Assembly (NCBI GenBank): GCA_050297855.1
Contig: JBNKTC010000010.1
Location: 310,001-374,000 of the forward strand
DNA length: 64,000 nucleotides
Reading direction: 5' to 3'
Source of the DNA: SZUA-545 sp050297855
Lineage (GTDB): Bacteria; Campylobacterota; Campylobacteria; Campylobacterales; SZUA-545
Shown: positions 59,553-64,000 of the stretch, piece after piece
Position numbering within the stretch: position 1 is the first letter of the stretch
How the letters are laid out: each line of letters begins with the position of its first letter
Position numbers and translations under genes: made by a program
The notes under the pieces: generated by a model
The model's input: the letters and a program-made list of their open reading frames with translations, nothing else
Database searches by the model: none
What the model was told of the DNA's origin: nothing

Positions 59553-62500
59553 TCAGGCAGCGAGATGACGCTTGCGCGATGCCAGAGCGATGATGATGAA
59601 GACGATGCCGTAGCTTACCGGTACGAAATCGGGGATGGGCACCGGATCGCCCTTGGCGTAGGAGTGCATCCCCGCCAGGTAGAAGTTGACCCCGAAGTAG
59701 GTCATCAGCACCGACGTAAAGGAGAGCAGCGAAATGGCGCTGAAAAGGAAGGGCGAATACAGCGACTTGATAAAGCGCAGGTGGATCACGACGGCGTAGA
59801 CGAGGATCGTCACCAGCGCCCAGGTCTCCTTGGGGTCCCAGCCCCAGTAACGGCCCCAGCTCTCATTGGCCCAGACGCCGCCGAGGAAGTTCCCCACCGT
59901 CAGCATCGCCAGACCGACCATCAGGCCCATCTCGTTGATGTAGGTAAGCTCTTTGATGGAGAGGGAGATCGCCTTCTCATTGGCCTCGTTTTTCATGATG
60001 AAGAGGATCAGGGTGATAAAGCCCAGAAGCGCTCCCAGACCGAGGAAGCCGTAGCTCGCGGTAATCATCGAGACGTGGATGCTGAGCCAGTAAGACTGCA
60101 GAACCGGGACCAGGTTGGTCACCTGCGGGTCCATCCAGTTCAGGTGCGCCACAAAGAGGATCAGGCCACTCAAAATACCCGTCGCCGCCAGGGTGATGGG
60201 TGAGTTTTTCGAGAAGATGAAGCCCGCAAGTACCGTCGCCCAGGCGATATAGATCATCGACTCGTAGCCGTCGGACCACGGCGCATGACCCGAGATGTAC
60301 CAGCGCGTCCCCAGGCCGATCGTATGAACGACGAGGAAAAGCACCAGCAACCCGAAGGTCCCTTTGGTAAAGAGATCGAGTTTGAACTTCGGACGGACGA
60401 TCTTGACGAAAGAGAGGATCAGCAGCACAAAGCCCACGACGAAATAGAGCGGCCAGAGACGCTCGAAGATGTTGGCGTGGTTATACCAGATCTCCACACT
60501 GATTTTACTCGCTTCGGGATAGACAGAGGCCCCTTTGGTTTTCTGGAACGCGGCGATGGCGTCGACCGCCTTGTCCGCTCCCGACCAGTCGCCGTCGCTC
60601 AATGCGTTGTCCATCGCGGTGAAGTAGTTGACCGCCAGCTGACGCACCATTTCGGCATCATGACGGGGATACTCCTGAGACTGGAGCGCTTCCACGGTAG
60701 CGAACCAGCGGTTGTTGGCATCGCTTTCATTGGGCCAGAAACGCATCAGCTGCCCGGTAAAGACCATATAGGTGATGTTGACCCGTTCGGTGATCTTTAC
60801 CACCGCCTTGTCGAACTTGTTACGCTTGGCCGGGGGCTTGCGGTTCGCTTCGTCGGCATACTTGGCAAGCTTGTACCCCTCGGTCTGGTCGGGAAATTCG
60901 AAGAACTGGGAGAAGGCGGCGTATTTGGCGTTCTCGTCGATCCCGAGAAGCTCATTGACCGCCTGATTGCCCGTACGAATGAACTTGATCTCCCGCCAGG
61001 CGTCGGGGCGCGCCATCATCCCCAGAATGATCTGATTGGGGGTGAGCCCCATCACGGAGCCGGAGCGGTTGACCTTGTTGACGATCTGCATGGAGAGGGT
61101 ATCGATCGGTTTCATCCGGCCGTTGCTATCCTGGATGATCAGCTGACCGAATTTGTCGGCATGAGCCTTGTCGAAGGCGGTGACCGCCTTGACGATCGGG
61201 TGGACCTCGTCGGCTGCATGCAGCGGCGTCCCCTGCCCCAGAACCAGCAGTATCAGGGCGAATCCTGCCAACGCTTCCTTTGCATGGGCGGCGTCACGGG
61301 CCTTCTTCATCAAACCGCGGAAACGGCCATTGGCGGTGAAAAGGGTCCCAAAGAGACCGATGGCGAGCATCAGGTAGCCGATGTAGGTGATCGGGGTTCC
61401 CGGGTCGTGGTTGACCGAGAGAATCGTACCCAGCTCATCGCGATCGTAGGAGGACTGGAAGAAACGGTAGCCCTGATAGTCGAGGACATGGTTCATGTAG
61501 ATACGATGGGGACGGCGAACACCCGCCGCATCGTCGATCAGGACCACTTCGCTGGCGTAGGAGGATGGGGACATCGAGCCGGGGTAGCGTTCAATCTGGA
61601 AATCCTCCAGCGCGATGCTGAAGGGCAGCGTGATCGACTTGGAACCGTAGCTGAGCGCCACATCCGCTCCGGCGATCTCCGTATGAACCGCTTCGCCAAC
61701 CCGGCCCGAGCCGCCGAAGACCGTGACTTCACGCTCAGCATCGCCGCTGGTGAGAGTAAAGACCAGCGCTTCGGGGAACTGCTCCATATTCGGACGGGCC
61801 GGAACGGAGACCAGAGTTTTCGTCGCGCTCGGCAGGAACTCCCGGACGACGAAGTTGGTCTCGCCGTAGGTATGCAGCCGCCGCATGGCAAGGGGGTCGG
61901 CCTCGCTGGGCTCCAGAACGCCGGTGCTTCGGTCGTTCATATTGAGGATGTTCAGTGAAACGTCATGCCGCATCATCAGTTCGCCCTCGTTGACGAAGAG
62001 CGATATCACCGGCGCTTTGCCGAAAGATTTCCCCGAACCGAAGTCGATGACCGCACTGCTGCCGACGTAGCTGTCTCCTTCGGAGAGCTCCAGCGTCTCC
62101 GGACCGTCGGGGCCGGTCACCATCATCTTGACCAGCGGGCTCCCCGCTTCGGACTCCGTGTATTGATAGGTTGCGTTGGGAAGGTAGGACTTCAACGCAA
62201 CCTCTACCGTGGTATCGCCGAGCGTCAGCGTCTGCGCAATATGGTTGGCGGAGAGACGCGAAAGGAGTACCGGTTCGCTGACGGCCGTCTCCTCGCCGTT
62301 TTGGCTTATCACCATCGACACATAGGTTTCGGTGCTGATGAGTTTGTCACTGCTCGCACCTTCACGGATATGCATCATCCCTTCAAAGCCGATGTAGCGG
62401 GTCACGGCCGCGCCGATGACGATCACGAGAAATGAGAGGTGGAAGAGCAGAACCAGGGCTTTGGAACGGCGGAAGAGGTTAAACCGGAAGAGGTTGAGAA

Positions 62501-62684
62501 CAAGGTTCGCCGAGAGGATGAACATCAGGATTTCGAACCAGCGGGCGTTGTAGATCTCCGCCTTGGCCGTCATCGTACCGAAGTCATTCTCGATAAAGGT
62601 CGCGTAGCCGATGGCAACGGCGAAGATCAGCATCATCACCGCCATGGTTTTCATCGAACTCAGCAGGGAAAGGATCGCTTTCAT
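59553..62684 (-). CDS. ccsBA: Fused cytochrome c biogenesis protein CcsBA (ResB-CcsA)
   Basis: 1043 residues. The N-terminal ResB part has membrane helices (MAVMMLIFAVAIGYATFIEN, ILMFILSANLVLNLFRFNLF) and a large periplasmic domain, then a helix near 440. A second periplasmic region and the C-terminal CcsA part follow, with the haem-handling WWD-type motif ESWGRYWGWDPKETWALVTI (about 955) and flanking His residues. It exports and attaches haem to apocytochromes c (System II). The fusion is usual in Campylobacterota. Start ATG 62684; RBS AAAGGCACTCA is weak. Confidence 0.95.
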   Translation of the reverse strand: MKAILSLLSSMKTMAVMMLIFAVAIGYATFIENDFGTMTAKAEIYNARWFEILMFILSANLVLNLFRFNLFRRSKALVLLFHLSFLVIVIGAAVTRYIGFEGMMHIREGASSDKLISTETYVSMVISQNGEETAVSEPVLLSRLSANHIAQTLTLGDTTVEVALKSYLPNATYQYTESEAGSPLVKMMVTGPDGPETLELSEGDSYVGSSAVIDFGSGKSFGKAPVISLFVNEGELMMRHDVSLNILNMNDRSTGVLEPSEADPLAMRRLHTYGETNFVVREFLPSATKTLVSVPARPNMEQFPEALVFTLTSGDAEREVTVFGGSGRVGEAVHTEIAGADVALSYGSKSITLPFSIALEDFQIERYPGSMSPSSYASEVVLIDDAAGVRRPHRIYMNHVLDYQGYRFFQSSYDRDELGTILSVNHDPGTPITYIGYLMLAIGLFGTLFTANGRFRGLMKKARDAAHAKEALAGFALILLVLGQGTPLHAADEVHPIVKAVTAFDKAHADKFGQLIIQDSNGRMKPIDTLSMQIVNKVNRSGSVMGLTPNQIILGMMARPDAWREIKFIRTGNQAVNELLGIDENAKYAAFSQFFEFPDQTEGYKLAKYADEANRKPPAKRNKFDKAVVKITERVNITYMVFTGQLMRFWPNESDANNRWFATVEALQSQEYPRHDAEMVRQLAVNYFTAMDNALSDGDWSGADKAVDAIAAFQKTKGASVYPEASKISVEIWYNHANIFERLWPLYFVVGFVLLILSFVKIVRPKFKLDLFTKGTFGLLVLFLVVHTIGLGTRWYISGHAPWSDGYESMIYIAWATVLAGFIFSKNSPITLAATGILSGLILFVAHLNWMDPQVTNLVPVLQSYWLSIHVSMITASYGFLGLGALLGFITLILFIMKNEANEKAISLSIKELTYINEMGLMVGLAMLTVGNFLGGVWANESWGRYWGWDPKETWALVTILVYAVVIHLRFIKSLYSPFLFSAISLLSFTSVLMTYFGVNFYLAGMHSYAKGDPVPIPDFVPVSYGIVFIIIALASRKRHLAA

Positions 62685-62794
62685 TGAGTGCCTTTTACAT
62701 AAAAATCATTGCGCTTGAGGAAAGCGCCGTTTGGGTGAGGCCATTCTAGTGCCCCTAGGTTAACGGTTGAGCAACGCCGTTGCATAACAGACGC

Positions 62795-64000
62795 TTATTT
62801 CAAAGCGCCCCAGTGTTCGGCAATATTCATGGAGACTTTGAGGGGGATCTCCAAGGTGTGGATCGACTCCATCACCTTTGTGAAGCGTGCGCCGAGCGCT
62901 TCGGCTTCGGCCGCATCCACTTCGAAAATCAATTCGTCGTGGATCTGCAGCAGCATCGTAGCGTTGAGTTTCTCATCGCGGATCATCCGGTCGATGCGGT
63001 TCATCGACATCTTGATCAAGTCCGCGGCGCTCCCCTGAAAAACGGTATTGACCGATTCGCGCTCGTAAGCCGCTTTGAGCATCGGCGTCGCCTTGGCAAA
63101 GTCGAAGTAGCGCCGCCGCCCCAGCAGGGTCTCGACATACCCCTGCTCCTTGGCCGTTTCGACGATGGAGCGGAAATAGTCCTTCACCGTAGGAAAGGTT
63201 TCGAAGTAGCGCTCGATGATCTCCTTGGCCTCTTTGGTGGGGATGCCCAGCGTGTCGGAGAGCTTCTTCTGCCCCATGCCGTAGAGCAGACCAAAGTTTA
63301 CGGTCTTGGCAATATGGCGCTTCGCGTCGGCCTCTTCTTCACCAAAAAGCGCGACCGCGGTCTGACGGTGAATATCCTTTCCTTCGCGGAAAGACGCTAC
63401 CAGGACCGGGTCTTTACTGAAGTGGGCCAGCAGCCGCAGTTCGATCTGCGAGTAGTCGATCCCGATCAGCCGCATCCCCGATTCGGAGACGAACGCCTGA
63501 CGGATACGCGCTCCCATCTCCGAACGCGTCGGGATATTCTGCAGGTTGGGGTTTTTGGAGCTGAGCCGTCCCGTTGCCGTACCGGTCTGCACGAAGGAGG
63601 TGTGCACCCGCCGATCGTCGGCCCCGTTGGCCAATTTAAGCAGCGGATCGATATAGGTGGAGAAGAGTTTGTGCAGTTCGCGGTACTTCAGGATCAGCGG
63701 GACGACCGGGTGGGCGTCGATCAGAGTGTTCAGCACCTTCTCGTCTGTGCTGTAGCCGGTCTTCGTCTTCTTGACCACCCGAAGCTCCAGGGTTTCGAAA
63801 AGCAGCGCGCCGAGCTGCTTGGTGGAGTTGATGTTGAACTCGGTCCCGGCGGCGTCATAGATCTCCGCCGTCAACCGGGCCAACCCCTCCTGCGCCTCTT
63901 TGGAGAAAGATTCCAGATAGGCGGGGTCAACCTTGATCCCCGCTTTTTCCATCCCCAGCAGGGTCGAAATAAAGGGGAACTCCACGTCCATCGCTTCGTC
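62795..64000 (-). CDS. polA: DNA polymerase I, C-terminal part (cut by window edge)
   Basis: About 401 residues are visible, ending at TAA 62795. The family A polymerase motifs are: A, GIDYSQIELRLLAHFSKDP (nucleotide and metal Asp); B, RHIAKTVNFGLLYGMGQKK (O helix); and C, LLQIHDELIFEVD (catalytic Asp). TGRLSSKNPNLQNIPTR is also present. It fills gaps in repair and Okazaki maturation. The frame stays open to the window edge, so the N-terminal exonuclease domains lie outside. Confidence 0.96.
   Translation of the reverse strand, partial: DEAMDVEFPFISTLLGMEKAGIKVDPAYLESFSKEAQEGLARLTAEIYDAAGTEFNINSTKQLGALLFETLELRVVKKTKTGYSTDEKVLNTLIDAHPVVPLILKYRELHKLFSTYIDPLLKLANGADDRRVHTSFVQTGTATGRLSSKNPNLQNIPTRSEMGARIRQAFVSESGMRLIGIDYSQIELRLLAHFSKDPVLVASFREGKDIHRQTAVALFGEEEADAKRHIAKTVNFGLLYGMGQKKLSDTLGIPTKEAKEIIERYFETFPTVKDYFRSIVETAKEQGYVETLLGRRRYFDFAKATPMLKAAYERESVNTVFQGSAADLIKMSMNRIDRMIRDEKLNATMLLQIHDELIFEVDAAEAEALGARFTKVMESIHTLEIPLKVSMNIAEHWGALK

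Noticed and set aside
60285..61958. A 557-residue open frame opposite ccsBA
   Set aside because: Antisense shadow; composition is the complement of membrane-protein codons.

Overview
The window reads as a chromosomal segment of a member of the Campylobacterota (Epsilonproteobacteria), most like the free-living Sulfurimonas/Sulfuricurvum/Sulfurovum group. The evidence is the combination of a futalosine-pathway MqnC, a MagIII-type 3-methyladenine glycosylase, a short-form HisG, a fused ResB-CcsA (CcsBA) cytochrome c assembly protein, a DUF1882 protein, and the gene order cvpA-fur-lysS-glyA-DUF1882-SPOR-trpE-aroE. Base composition is in the mid-50s percent GC by eye, except for clearly AT-rich patches at about 30.6-31.25 kb and 55.2-56.6 kb. 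I see no tRNA, rRNA, CRISPR array, transposase or phage module.

Layout. 0-10 kb (minus): dnaE, then two tandem TonB-dependent receptors, a YfiR-like periplasmic protein, a sensor histidine kinase and a receiver-like protein cut by the left edge. 10-13 kb (minus): a DUF1538 membrane protein translationally coupled to two P-II-like proteins, then a DksA/TraR-like protein that has lost its zinc cysteines. 13-18.7 kb: small unknown genes, HupE/UreJ, DUF4386, transketolase, a haem-binding protein and a methyltransferase. 18.8-26.7 kb (minus): a housekeeping block (ymdB, magIII, a 38-residue membrane ORF, a DegT-family protein lacking the PLP lysine, lpxK, yfgM-like, bamB-like, xer recombinase, coaX, hisG). 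26.8-31.2 kb (plus): long HPF, DUF523, small enzymes (tautomerase, histidine phosphatase, flavin-binding protein, PhzF) and an AT-rich gene broken by one in-frame stop. 31.2-37.4 kb (minus): recG, a DUF302-type lipoprotein, an M16 homologue without its zinc motif, mqnC. 37.6-45 kb (plus): cvpA, fur, lysS, glyA, DUF1882, SPOR, trpE, aroE. 45-64 kb: recR and mltA (minus), dnaJ, a DUF1566 lipoprotein, a 1512-residue protein of unknown function, an encapsulated-ferritin-like protein with no encapsulin beside it, a PaiB-like protein, an AT-rich cluster of three unknown small genes with an integron-attC-like junction, an ADP-ribosylglycohydrolase homologue that lacks the usual metal aspartates, a sugar-phosphate mutarotase, ccsBA and the 3' part of polA.

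Most of the window is core genome: replication and repair (dnaE, polA, recG, recR, magIII, xer), cofactors (coaX, mqnC), envelope (lpxK, mltA, bamB/yfgM-like), central metabolism (tkt, glyA, trpE, aroE, hisG) and stress or regulation (fur, dnaJ, hpf). The least explained elements are: a dispersed palindromic repeat in three intergenic copies with a conserved core and covarying stems; the DUF1538/P-II module; the receptor/YfiR/kinase operon; the 1512-residue protein; and several family members whose catalytic or metal residues are replaced. All names rest on sequence reading and recalled family motifs. No database search was run.
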